Source: Lathyrus oleraceus
Lineage: Eukaryota > Streptophyta > Magnoliopsida > Fabales > Fabaceae
Assembly (NCBI RefSeq): GCF_024323335.1
Contig: NC_066579.1
Location: forward strand, 2,266,501 to 2,330,500
DNA: 64,000 nucleotides
Reading direction: 5' to 3'
Made by a program: the position numbers and the translations under genes. Below, piece after piece: positions 1 to 11,989 of this stretch. Each line of letters opens with the position of its first letter. Position 1 is the first letter of the stretch. Below the pieces are notes generated by a model. It was not told the origin of the DNA and did no database searches. It worked only from the letters and a program-made list of their open reading frames with translations.

Positions 1-980
1 GCTGACAATGGAATCTGACTGTTGCAATTTTGTAAAGAAATGCCACAAGTGTCAAATTTATGCAGATAAGATTCATGTTCCACTGACACTATTGAATGTC
101 ATTTCCTCCCCATGTCCCTTTTCCATGTAGGGAATTGATATGATTAGCATGATTGAGCCCAAAGCTTCCAACGGACATCGTTTCATCCTAGTGGTTATTG
201 ACTACTTCACAAAGTGGGTTGACGGGGGCATCATATGCGAATGTAACCAAGCAAGTTATTGTGAGGTTTATCAAGAATCAGATTATATGCCGGTATGGTG
301 TGCCAAGTAAGATCATTACTAATAATGGATCTAAATTAAACAATAATATGGTTGAAGATCTTTCCAAAGACTTCAAGATTGCACATCATAATTCTTCTCC
401 CTACAGACCTAAGATGAATGGGGATGTTGAAGCTGCAAACAAGAATATTAAGAAGATCATCCAGAAGATGGTTGTAACGTACAAGGATTGGCATGAGATG
501 CTCCCATTTGCTTTGCATGGGTATCATACTTCCATCCGCACTTCAACAGGGGCAACCCCTTTCTCACTTGTTTATGGCGTGGAAGTTGTGCTCCCCGTAG
601 AGGTTGAGATCCCATCATTGTGTGTCTTGATGGAAGCCAAGTTGACTGAAGCTGAATGGTGTCAGGCCAGGTATGACTAGATGAATTTGATTGAAGAAAA
701 GAGGTTAACTGCCATGTGTCGTGGTCAGTTATATCAGCAGAGAATGAAGAAAGCTTTTGATAAGAAGGTCAGACCCCGTGTGTTTAGGGAAGGTAACCCT
801 GTGCTCAAGAATATTCTATCTTTTAAACTAGATTCTAGGGGAAAATGGACTCCTAATTATGAAGGCCCATATGTTGTTAAGAGAGCCTTTTTAGGCGGTG
901 CTTTGATCCTTACAACTATGGATGGTGAAGAGTTCACGCATCCTGTGAACGCTGATGCAGTCAAGAAATACTTCGCCTAA
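1..980 (+). pseudogene. Ogre-A integrase C-terminal two thirds, broken
   Basis: Codes for the end of the HHCC zinc region (KKCHKCQIYADK), the DDE core (GIDMIS, then TNNGSK where TDNGSN is expected, then NGDVEAANK) and the C-terminal domain to the stop at 978. The second catalytic Asp is replaced by Asn in TNNGSK. A TAG at 128-130 stands where Ogre-M has TGG. A +1 shift near 222-228 moves the reading frame, and a TAG at 678-680 stands where Ogre-M has CAA. The piece is unambiguous by comparison with 39950-40904 in the same window. It cannot make integrase. Confidence 0.93.
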
Positions 981-1006
981 AAAGAAAAGAATAACTCACT
1001 AAGTTG

Positions 1007-1070
1007 AAAACCCGAAAGGGCGACTTAGGCAAAAATGAGCGTCTCGGTATTTATAACCCGAAAGGACGAT
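1007..1070 (+). other. Tandem CCC-GAAA-GGG hairpin motif after pol stop (Ogre-A)
   Basis: Two copies of a short motif follow the pol stop by about 30 and 77 bases: CCCGAAAGGG at 1011-1020 and CCCGAAAGGA at 1057-1066, each followed by a GGCAAAA tract. The first can fold as a three-pair stem closed by a GAAA tetraloop. The same pair occurs at the same place in Ogre-M (40937 and 40985). The role is unknown. Confidence 0.6.
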
Positions 1071-2089
1071 CCAGGCAAAAGTTAGAGACATAAAACAGAA
1101 AAATCTATCCCCATAAATTGAGTACCCTACCTTGGGGAAATTTCTGCAAAAATTAGGGATTATGGCAAGTAATTGCATTCGGCTGATCTTCAGTCTTGAA
1201 GAAATTCTTGAGCATGTCGGTTGGTTCTAATTCGTCACTCTCAACCGAAGCCAAAAGCACAGTGGATATTAAAGTCGGTAGAAGGATTAGTGATCATTGT
1301 ATTCAATGTAGCCATTTTCCATGTAAATTACCATTTTTCAACTTTTGTAAAAGATCTATGGAGTCTTGTCATTTACAGACTACCATTCAATTAACTAAAG
1401 TTGAGCTTTTTACCCAATTGTTTCTACTCTTATTTATCTTTCAGCCAAATAGAATTAAAATTTTATGATGATCATTTTGAAATTGAATTTTTAATCAAAA
1501 TCATGTTTTCTTAAAATAATAAAAGCAGTTACTTTTAAGAGAAATCGACTTCATTTAAGGAATATCAACACTGGTCTGAGAACAGGTGATCCCTAAAATG
1601 CGAAGCATTGTTGGTTTTCCCCGCGCAGTTGGTGTGATTTCCATTTCCTCTCCAATGGCATTTCAGCATCTCCAACCGAATCTCGTTGATTTCCCCAACC
1701 GAGTTTGCATTTGCCTACTTTAAGTTATAGGCGCGTTTTCTCAGCAGTTTGCATAGACCCAGCACAAGATTCTGTTTCCCCTCAAGTCTCCAGCGGATTT
1801 CATTCAGCACTGATCCTAGAACAGTATGTTTGATCCTCTACAAGGTTGTCTCCCATGTGATATGGTGTTGACCTAAAAATTCCTCGCAGAATTGATGCTG
1901 CAGATTCTCGGCAGATCTTTTCCTTTTCCCCAGCCAGGATTTGATCCTTTGAGGTGGATGGTTCGTGTTCATCCCCTACCTATCTTTATCCTGTTGATTC
2001 CTTCCTGTCGAGATTGGCCGAGTGTTGTATTGATGATTCAGATCGGTGACGTTTGTATCCTTTGTGATCGTTTCGTTAGCATAATCATC

Positions 2090-2213
<124 letters not shown>

Positions 2214-2499
2214 TCATAGATTTCATTATTACATTATTGCACTTTGTGATTCATTATTACTCTGATCCTCTACTATGGTGGTATCCTTTCCCCCACGCAG
2301 ATTCAGTGTGTCTGACCTCTTTCAATTGTAGAGTGTTAGCCCCTTACGCAGGAAGAATTTAACCTTTCTCATTCCCCACTGAGTTATTCCCTCGTGGATG
2401 ATTATTATTTCAGCTTCCTCCCTAGTTTATTATCTGGATGGAACCACTCCTCCTGAGTTATATCCTCATTGGGTTGAGTCTTTGATTGACCGTTTCTTT

Positions 2500-3440
2500 C
2501 TAGATCTTACCTAGATAGATGCTTTTGGTCCCCTGAGAGTCTGTTACCTAGTAACCGGTAATATTCTTCTCGATTTGTGAGCACTTTACTTTTGCCCAAT
2601 ACCCGGTAAAAGTAATCTATTTCCTCTTTCTCCCCAGCAGATTCGTCTTCATGTTTCCCCAGGAAGTTTATCCTTGATATGTTCATCCTAACCGATGACA
2701 AATATTTTCTTCCCCTGCTTTGAGTATATCCTTGATATGTTCATCCTAACCGATGACAGATACTCTCGCTTTAGTAGTCTACCCAGTAAAAAGGTAGTTG
2801 TAATCCCTATTTCCTTCCCTAGAGGGTCAATCCTTGATATGTTCATCCTAACTGATGACGGATTTCCTCCTCTTTGTGGTCTTCTTCCCAGTAACCAGTA
2901 GTTATAAATCCCGTTTCCCCTTGCAGAGTCTATCCTTGATATGTTCACTTTAACCAGTGACGGATATTCTCTTCTTTTGTATTATATCCAGTAACCGATA
3001 AATATAATTCCTATTTCTCCCCTCGGAGTCTATCCTTGATATGTTCATCCTAACCGATGACGAATATTCTCTCCTTTCGTATTCTATCCAGTAACCGATA
3101 GATGTAATTCCTACTTGTTTCGGAAGTCTATCCTTGATATGCTCATCTTAACCAATGACGGATAATCTTCTCTTTGAGTCTATCCTTGATGTGTTCACTT
3201 TAACCAGTGACAGATATTCTCTCTCCTTGGTCTTATGCCTAGTGACCGGTAGTTGTAAACCCTATTTGGTTTTTCCCCAACAGGTTATTCTTACCTAGTA
3301 ACTGGTAATGAATACACTTCCTATTTCCCTCAGCGAGTCATCCTTGATATGTTTACCCTAACCGGTAACGAATGTCCTCTTTGTCAGATTATGTTATCTT
3401 CCTACCCAGGAACTGATAGTGGATAATATATTATTGTTAC
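2500..3440 (+). repeat. Degenerate tandem array in Ogre-A 3' UTR
   Basis: The core ATCCTTGATATGTTCATCCT followed by AACCGATGAC recurs near 2669, 2728, 2830, 2932, 3031, 3130, 3180 and 3347, spaced about 50-165 bases apart and mostly about 100. A second word, CCCAGTAACCGGTAG and variants, alternates with it. Ogre-M has the same vocabulary at about 43200-44170 in a different arrangement. Ogre 3' UTRs are known to be hypervariable and to seed satellite DNA. Confidence 0.88.
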
Positions 3441-3862
3441 TCCTGTGTTGAAGTTCTTTTCTTCCCCAGTTGAGTTTGATTGCGTATTTCCTCATTGAAA
3501 TCATCGTCCCCTGTTTGGATCGAGTATTTTAGTTTTGTTCTGCTCTACCCATTTCCCCTGCAAATTTTTCTGTTATCCTCGGCTGAGTCTTTCCATTGAT
3601 TTATTTTCATGGAATCCCTCGTGTCTCCCAGCAGTTTTAAGTTGTAGTCTGGCCTGCGCACAACCTTTCCATCCCCATAGTCTCTATCTCCCCGGTGAGT
3701 TTTCCTTAGGGAATGCATTATACTCATGTGGATTTTCAGTATCTCCAGATTCTTTTCCTTTCTGGCAACATATTCCCCATAAAGATTATTTTTAGCATTT
3801 CATATCATATGCATCATGAGGTCTCTTAGGGGCCAAAATTTGTTTCTATTGTTTTTATTTAA

Positions 3863-3936
3863 GTCCATTCTATTGAGTCAATACAAAGATTTTAACCTTC
3901 ATCTCCTCAGCTAGAACGTCCTTAAATAGGGGCAGT
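3863..3936 (+). other. Stem-loop and polypurine tract before Ogre-A 3' LTR
   Basis: An inverted repeat (arms about 3867-3887 and 3896-3916) encloses the loop ATTTTAAC at 3888-3895. The polypurine word ATAGGGGCA follows at 3926-3934, just before the LTR's TGTAAG. Ogre-M has the same loop, a stem with changed but still pairing bases, and the same polypurine word. The tract would prime plus-strand DNA synthesis; the stem-loop role is unknown. Confidence 0.65.
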
Positions 3937-6900
3937 TGTAAGACCCCAATTTTGACCCTAAGATCCCTCATGTTATCTCATCATATGCATTAGCATTGGG
4001 ATCACATCTTGGCATCCTCCTCACACCTCATTCATTGGGTTTGTATTGGGAGAGATCACCGAGCACTTTTGATTGTATCATACTTCATTTTTCTTTATTT
4101 TATTAACCAAAATACCAAAAATATATCAGTGTATAGTTTATTGTTTTTGTAGGTAGTGTACATGCTCACCTATGCTCTATTAAGCTCATATCTAGGGTTT
4201 GAGACCCTCAATGCAAGGAGCTCAATAAAGAAATGATTTACTATGGCTCTAAGTATCATATATGTATCCCCATGATCGTCACATGTTATTTTGATCAAGA
4301 AATCATCAAGAGTTTGGAGTTTTTTTGCCTTGGAAACCCTAATTCATCTGGTATCTTGTGTAACTTCTTCAAAAAGTTTCTTTAACAATTGATCAAATAT
4401 TTCAAGGTATACTTCACATTACATCACCTTATGCATATATGATCCTCCATGAGTCCCAATAGTCAAGAGAATGTCAAGCTAGCAAGTTGGTTCATGGTGG
4501 TTGACCAGAGGAAGTCAACTAGTCAAAATTGGGGTTCCGTAGACTCTATCTCCTACAATTTTTGTCATATGAAAATGATTCCAAGATCAAAGTTACTCTA
4601 AATGACATTCCAAACAACTTTCATGTTGAGGTATAGATCTGATTTTTCTTGGAACATCATTTTCTATGATAAAAGATTATAAGTCATTTTGTCTAAACCC
4701 TAGTTTTGAGGTCAACTTCCCAAGACCATAAATTGCTCATTTTTTATGAGATGAAAGCCATTAAAATTTAATGATCAAATTCAAGTTTTCTAATTCAACT
4801 TTTATGTTTGGAGGAAGTGAAATTCAACTTGCAAATGGATGTTCCAAGTGAAAACATTATAGGTCATTTTTTGCCAATACCGTTGAACAAGTGATTTTCT
4901 CAACTTCTAAAATGCATAACTCCTTCATGTAAAATTCAAATGAGGTCAAATTTGTGAAAAATTGAATAGGTTTGAAATATGTACAACTTTTTCGAAGGCA
5001 CTTTTCTCATTTGAAGTCCATAGAAAAAGTTATTCAAGGAGGAAGAAGTGAACATTTGACTTGGGACTTAGAAAATTTTCAAATATGTTTGATTTCCCAA
5101 ACGTCCACCTCAAAATTCATCATGATCCAAGCTTCAAATGAAAACGTGTTTAACATGAAAGTTGTTCCCCTTGATCTCAACTTTCCAAAACATCCAAGAT
5201 CATCTCATTTGGATTAAAATTGAGGGACTTGCTCATGGCTTCATTATGGAAAGTGTTTTGGCAAGATTGGATTTCAAATGATCAAATTCTTTTGCATGCT
5301 TACACATGATGCATTCAGCACTCTTTACACCCGAATGGGAAGTGGATTGCATCATTCTCAAGGCCCAAACCATTGCCCATGCACCCATGCAAGAAGGTTT
5401 CCAAATTTGTCCAATTTTCAAGTGGTGCAAATATCAAGTACATTGCAGATTTAAAGGAGCTTAAGGCTTCAGATTCATCATCAACACCTTGCCCAAGCTT
5501 TGCTAGACCAATTCAAACCCTCACTGCCATAGAATTTTTTAAGATTTATCTTGAATTCGAGCTTGAACTTCATCTTCTGTTTGGAAGTTCAAACTCCAGA
5601 AATTCACTTCCCTTTGCATCTCATTTGGTTTCTGCAAGCAAGAGGAGGAGAAAGCAATCAAATCCAAACCAAGATCAAGTGGAATTAATTCAACTCAAAG
5701 GTGATTTTTCAGAAACTTCTTCTCTTTGATTCTCTGTTAATTCTCCACTATTCTTGTTGATTTTTGGTTTGCTGAAGTCCTACCAATGTAGGCAAAAAGA
5801 TTGAGTTGCTTTGAGGTCAAATTGAAGCAACTCAGTTCATGATCCTTAAAATTCAAATCTCTGTATCTTTTTATATACTTGGAATTGGACAAAATTGAGG
5901 CCAGATTCGAGCTCCTGAGCATTTTTTCTTTAAATCCATGTCTTGCTTTTTCATTTTGGTGATGGTTGAAGGTGAACCAGTCCGGTGAGGTCCACCGGAG
6001 AAGAAGACCGGAGCTCAGGCTCCAGCGATGTGTTGGAAGCATCTCAACCACAGGATCCTTTTAAAATGTTTTAATCTTGGACGTTAATTGTGATTACCAC
6101 GCGTGTGTCTCATTTGACTGCAGTGCATGTGGAAAGCGCGTTGATCACCATTTGATCTGCCATCTTAATTAATGAGGGAAATCAGATGGTCCACGTTTTT
6201 TTGAATTTTTGAATTTTCCTTTAATTTTCTTATTTTTTATTAATTCATATTAATTTCATTATTGATCCAAAAAATATGGGACTTTCACCAAAAAATTTCA
6301 AATATTTTTCTCTTTTATTTTCTAAATTAAAATTATTTTTTGGATCAATATTGATATTTTTCATGATTTAATTGTTTTTGTGCATATTTTTAACTTTTTA
6401 AAAATACTTCTGACTTTTCAAAAATTGTGAAATTTTTTGTCCAAGGTCCTTTGACCTTCATTGACCTAGGATAAATCTCTTGACCATTTATTTGGTGTTT
6501 TGAAGAGGTTTTAGGTTTTTGGTCAAACATAATTTAATTTAATGCATTTTAATTTGATTTTTAATTGTTTAATTATGCAGAAATTATGTTGAGCCATTTT
6601 TATTGACTTGTGAAGTTTGACTATGTGTTTGGACTTTGGTCAAGGTTGATTTGACTTTTGTTGGATCAAAATCATTGGATTTAGGAGATTGATGAAATGT
6701 ACATTTCATCTCCCAAAATGAATGAATGATTTTAATTTGGTAAAATCCCTCACATGACCAATTTGTGTTTGTCTCATCTCCCCTCCCTCTTCATATTCAA
6801 TCCCATTCTATCTCATCCCTTTCATTAACCAATGAAGTCTAAATATCCTAAGGCTAATTGGTTCATCAATAACTTCATGTTAGATGAACCAATACAAGTA

Positions 6901-8684
6901 TGAATCAGATGAGGTTCATCCTTTGATCATTTGATTTTTGTGTGTGGTATGTTTTAGGAGTATGGTTCATTATACCATATCTCTAACATTCATTAACACC
7001 AAAATTTCTATTTCCCGGTCTCAGATAGTTGTGACTTCTACATAAGTCCAATTACGATTGCTTAACATAGCGCTAAATTTTGACCCAAAAAGCATAGCAT
7101 TCTAGTAAGTGAGATTGTAAGTGTCCCCCCTTTCATGGTATTGTGTGGAAATTTGGCCTTTTTTCCTTCCTTTGGAAGATGTCTTGGTTCAAGGATCCAT
7201 GTTTGTGAATAGAGGGTTGAGTGTTCTCCAAATAATAACTTAAACAACTGAAAAGAAAAACTCCACTAACATCTAATCAACTAACATTTGACTAACTCTT
7301 ATTATTAATTGCTTTTAATTTCAAGTCATTTACTTTATGCCATTTAAATTCAAGCCATTTAACATTTACCATTATACATATCATTTAACTTGTTTATTTT
7401 AATGTCATTTTCTCTTTGCTCACTTGAGCCATATATTCTGATTGTATATATTTATTTGGATATTTTGATTGTGCGTGTGACCTTAGGACCTTAAAATATT
7501 TAATAAACAACATAAACCCTAAAAAAATGTTTGTGTGGACTGTTGGATTTGATTTGAGCTTTGGACTTAGAATTAGGCAACATTCCCTATGCAAAAGGAT
7601 TTGGCCAATGCCAACATTTCTGAAACCAAGTTCTTGTGATTTGAATTTTCATCTGATGCAAGTATTGAGATTCACTTGAGTTCATCTGCTATATGGTCTT
7701 GATGCAAATGTTACTTTGAACTTATGTCTAATGCTTTATTCTGAGCCATTCAAGGAGTATGTCATTTGATACATGAGAAATATTATAAAGAAGGCTATGA
7801 AGTTGCTTTCTTGGATGTGGCTATCTTTATTTGATGCCTTGCTCTTCATTGTGCTACTTGCTTATTTATATTGCTTGATTTAAAGTCCAAAGGAAAAATG
7901 AGTTTCTATATGACAATTTTGTCTATTGGATTGCATCCCATTGGTCAGATCTTTTCAACTCTTAACTTTAAAATTTTTGCTTAGGATTAGTCTCTTCATA
8001 TCCTCCCACTTCTTCAATTTCAAATCTCTCCCCCCTTTTTAAAACCTTGTTTGCTTGTGATTTCAAACTTAGACCTTATTGCAAATTAGAAACTTTGGCC
8101 TTATGCCATTGCATTTTTCAAACTCTTTTTCTTAATCAAACTTGTAAACGAATCTAACCAAATTAGACTTAAAATTTCGAAAGACAAAAAGAACTAACAC
8201 TCATTCAAACTCTTTTAGGCCTTTTGTGCCTCTTTTAAACTCAAATTTTTGTTAAAAGCAATTCACTCACTTTGAAATTGATACCACGAACTACGAGGTT
8301 TTGATCCCTTATTTTATGTTGGTACGTAGACACAAGTCCGAAGGTCTTGTCAAACACAAAAATATAATTAATGAATTCTTTTCTCATCCCCACACTCTAT
8401 TTATTGCAAACATCATTTTATACAAAAACACATACACACATAAAAAAAGTGCTCCCTAGGAGTACCTAGGACAGTTTGTGTGTTAACACCTTCCCTCTGT
8501 GTAACCAACCCCCTTACCTGTAATCTCTGGCATTTCATTAGTTTTGATTCGAAAATTTCTTATCTTTGGATTTTTTTCGTACTTTTCCCTTTTTCCTTTG
8601 GAAACAATAAAAGCGCGGTGGCGACTCTGGTTTTATTGACGTTAAGTTTATCCATAGCTTAATGGGCATGAATTTACCGCTACA
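3937..8684 (+). repeat. Ogre-A 3' LTR
   Basis: 4748 bp, TGTAAGACC...CCGCTACA. The first 35 or so bases match the LTR starts of Ogre-M (26303) and of the solo LTR (47780), while most of the rest differs between families. It contains recurring phrases shared with Ogre-M U3 (ACATTATAGGTCATTTT, AGGTCAACTTCCCAAG). Near its end lies TGGCGACTCTG (8619-8629), an echo of the Ogre primer-binding site. I found no convincing TATA box. Open frames inside (4972-5217, 5373-5729, 5737-6051 minus, and others) show no domain and are judged non-coding. Confidence 0.92.
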
Positions 8685-9890
8685 CTATTGGTAATTCATC
8701 TATCTCTATCAATAATGTTTGGTTAATAGATGTACTAAAACATAACCTACTGAGCATTAGTTAATTTTGTGACAGTGGTTATGAGGTCATGTTTAATAAG
8801 AACAACTCTATAGTCATGAAAGACTTTGACAAGTCCATAATTTTCAAAGGTAGAAGGAAAGACAATGCTTATAAAATTAATCTTTCTAAATTGGTTCATC
8901 AGAATGTACTTTGCCTTATATCAGTCAATGATGAAAAATGGCTATGGCGCAGAAGGTTAGGTCATGCTAACTGAAGATTAATTTCTAAACTTAGCAAGTT
9001 GAAAATTGTTAGAGGATTTCCAGAACTCAATTATCACTCAGATGATCTTTATAGAGCATGCCAAGTAGGGGAAATTAATAAACCTTCTTTCAAAACTAAG
9101 AATATTATCTCTACCTCCAGACCCTTAGAACTACTTCAGGTTGATTTGTTTGGTCCAGTTGGTAGTGTACCAATAAATGGGAAGAGATATGGATTAGTCA
9201 TAGTTGATGACTATAACAGACGGACTTCGGTTAAATTCCTTAGAAACAAGGATGAATCATATGACGTGTTCAACATCTTCTGCATACAAGTACTAACTGA
9301 AAAGGAATAAAAAAAATTAATAGTAAGAAGTGATCATGGATGAGAATTTGAAAATGATCTATCTGAAACTTTTTGTGAAAAACATGGAATTATCCATGAG
9401 TTATATTCTCCTAGAACTCCACAGAAAAATGGGGATTATAGAGAGAAAGAACATCAGTTTACAAGAAATGGCCAGAACTATGATCCATGAAAACAACTTA
9501 CCTAAGTACTTGTGGGTAGAAGTTGTTAACATAACATGTTATGATCAGAATATAATCTATATTAGACCTATTCTGAAAAACACTTTATATGAGTTGTTCA
9601 AAGGAAGAAACCCAAGCGTTCCTTATTTTCATCAATTTGGATGTACATGTTACATCTTGAATAATAAATTCTATCTAAATAAATCTGATACCAAAGCTAA
9701 AAAAAGGCATCATTTTAGGATACTCTGAACGCACAAAGCCATACATGATGTATAACTCTGAAACCAAAATGGTTGAAAAGTCAATTCACATCAAATTTGA
9801 TGAAAAAGAGCCTGAAAATATAATGTCAGAGTTAGTTCAAAAGTTTTCAAAACTTTGTGTGTTTGAAGACACCTCGGGAGCTAGAGGTCC
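8685..9890 (+). pseudogene. Copia-B pol fragment (GAG-pre-integrase and integrase)
   Basis: Remnant of a SIRE/Maximus-type Ty1/copia pol, collinear with copia-F at about 59440-60640. In order: the protease/integrase linker (LLSIS at about 8749, then a stop), the HHCC zinc region (WRRRLGHAN, RACQVGEINK), the integrase core start (VDLFGPV, VIVDDYNR), the degraded catalytic stretch near 9330-9480 and the downstream linker (YELFKGRNPS, IHIKFDEK). Stops and shifts at about 8971, 9308 and 9700 break it. The left side is cut by the Ogre-A insertion. The right side ends in a junction near 9890 with an antisense copia fragment; no RT or RNase H is left. Confidence 0.88.
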
Positions 9891-9899
9891 AAAAGTTGG

Positions 9900-10530
9900 A
9901 AGTTCATAATGTGTTTAAGTATTTGGCTTCCTAGATATTTATCACTTGGGGTCTATATCTGAAAAGAAGACTCCTGAGAATCTTTTTGACATGGTCAGAG
10001 GTAGTATAGATCTTGCTCAGAACCTGAAGTCCATATACAAGAACTTGAAACCTTGAGAACATGGTTTGAATGTCTTGATCCTCCTTCGTTCTGAACAACT
10101 CATATTGTTGAACTAGAAGGTTGGTCTTTGCTTCCTTAACTTGTTTATTCTCTTCATATGTAGCACATAAGGATTCTAAAATAGTTTTAGTAGTAGATTT
10201 ATCAATAATATTGATGTACTATGAGTGAGGTAGAGAATCAACCAAAATGCCTATAACTCTAATATGTTTTCTATAAATATTTTTTTGATCAGGTGTGAGA
10301 GTTTTTCTGTCAAGACCTATGATATGAGTATACATCTTATTCTTTCACCATTCAAACTCAATAGAGTCTCCACTAGAAGTTGGAGGTCTAGCTGTATAAT
10401 TATTATTTTTTAAAGTTCTATAATCATGATTAATAGCAGCATGTGGGTTAGTAGTACCACTATGAGACTCAAAAACTCCAGACACGATTCAATATGTTTT
10501 TCTCATAATCTTTTATGCACCATTGTTAAG
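9900..10530 (-). pseudogene. Copia-C gag fragment, antisense
   Basis: The minus strand translates in patches to a copia Gag of the UBN2 type: ARPPTSSGDSIEFEW, KNIYRKHIRVIGILVDSLP, YEENKQVKEAKTNLLVQQYE, MFSRFQVLVYGLQVLSK and TSDHVKKILRSL. The same landmarks occur in copia-F Gag (KETKALALIQKYEAF, MFSRFQTLIAGLKVLDKGY), but the wording is different enough to mean another family. At least three stops interrupt it. It ends near 9900 against copia-B with no zinc knuckle or pol. A likely start codon is at 10523-10521. Confidence 0.85.
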
Positions 10531-10548
10531 TGTTTAGCACAAACCTTC

Positions 10549-10560
10549 CTCTGACGCCAA
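10549..10560 (-). promoter_or_regulatory. Copia-C primer-binding site
   Basis: On the minus strand TGGCGTCAGAGG follows the LTR end after GT. It is a degenerate form of the initiator-tRNA-Met complement TGGTATCAGAGC found intact in copia-F. Confidence 0.7.
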
Positions 10561-10561
10561 C

Positions 10562-11756
10562 TGAAGGTTAGAAAAACATAAGAAGGGGGGTTGAATTGTG
10601 TTAAAAAAATTGTTTCTTTTAAAACTTTTATCAAATTCAAAACACAAAGTATAGAATCTAAATCAGAGGCTAGAGATATGCAGTGGATAAGTAATGCAAA
10701 AAATAAGAGAGACACACAAAGTTCTAATGATTCCTCTCACAAACCGATAGTAATCCAATCCTTTTGTACTTACAAGATATTTTCACTATAATAACACAAG
10801 TTTACAATTTTCTCAAGCACACAAGGAAGACACTCACAATGCTTAAGCACACAAGAAAGAGACTTCTAATGCTCAAGCATACAAGCAAGATACCTTTATG
10901 CTCAAGCACACAAGCAATATATTTCAAATACTCAAACATTAAGTAAGAGACTTATAACAATCTACCTAACAAATAAAAGATTGTTGGGGTAATACACTTG
11001 ATATACAATCAAAGGTGTAGATAAAGTACAACTCAAGAAAAAACTTTATGACTTAGGGATTTCTAGAATATACAAAGATAATAAATCCTAAGTTAAACTT
11101 GTACTTCTATTTGATAGAGTAACTGCTCTTTTAATTTCAAATGATTAATTTTCATTCTTCAAGTGTTAATCTCCTTAAATAGAGAAGGAAAATAATCATT
11201 GTAGATCTTGTACAATATACTTTTTTAGAAGCTTGAATAGAGACGTTGAGATTTTCTTCAAATGGTTAATGTTGTTGAAAGCTTGTTTGAAATTCCTTTT
11301 CTACAAGAGGAATTATTAGTTGCATCCCAGCTGACTCTATGAGAAAAATCTCTTAGGTCTTCACGTGACAAAATAGGCTCAGAGGTTGACAGTGACTTAC
11401 CAGAGTCACCTTGGTCATTGCATTTTAACTAGTCTTCAGGTTCTGATCAGCAGAGGCATACTTCTTCAAATTCCGGTCTTCAGAGGCTAACTTCTTCAGA
11501 TTCTAACCTTCAGAAATTTATTTCTTCATAATTAGACTTCTTCAGAGTATGGTCTTCAGTTTCTAATCTATCAGATTCTGGTCTTTAAGCTTCTTTTTAG
11601 ATGTTCATTAGTCAAAACCAATACTTAGATTATTCATGAAATTTTAGTCTATGGTCCTTCATACTTGAACAAATATTAGTATACCTAATTGTTCTTTAAA
11701 TACTTTGGTATCATCAAAACATAAAGGATATGGTATAAACCAAGTTTGTTCCTACA
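10562..11756 (-). repeat. Copia-C 5' LTR, antisense
   Basis: About 1195 bp. On the minus strand it starts TGTAGGAACAAACTTGG, soon followed by TTTTGATGATACCAAAG (typical of the start of this LTR class), and ends CTAACCTTCA just before the primer site. A possible TATA-like CTATTTAAGG lies on the minus strand near 11180. A run of CTCAAGCACACAAG-type short repeats at about 10815-10935 belongs to the LTR. Boundary at 11756 is inferred from the TG...CA rule and the primer site; no second LTR or target duplication is available to confirm it. Confidence 0.75.
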
Positions 11757-11989
11757 GACTACACTTGAGATGCCTCAAGATTAGTCTCTAAAAAAATTGT
11801 AAGTAGGATTTTTTTTTTTTGTGTTATGCATTATTTAAATTACTTTGGTAATTAAAAATGTATATCTTATCATGTTGTGTAGGATTTGTTGTTTTTTTCG
11901 ACCCGTGAAGGTTCCTTTGTTCCATACATATGACATGATATATTAGTAGAAACAATCGAAACAAATGAGCATGGTGAAGGTGTCTGTGG

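Noticed and set aside
2660..3390. CRISPR-like regularly spaced repeat
   Set aside because: Repeats are degenerate, spacing varies, and the region is a plant retrotransposon 3' UTR.
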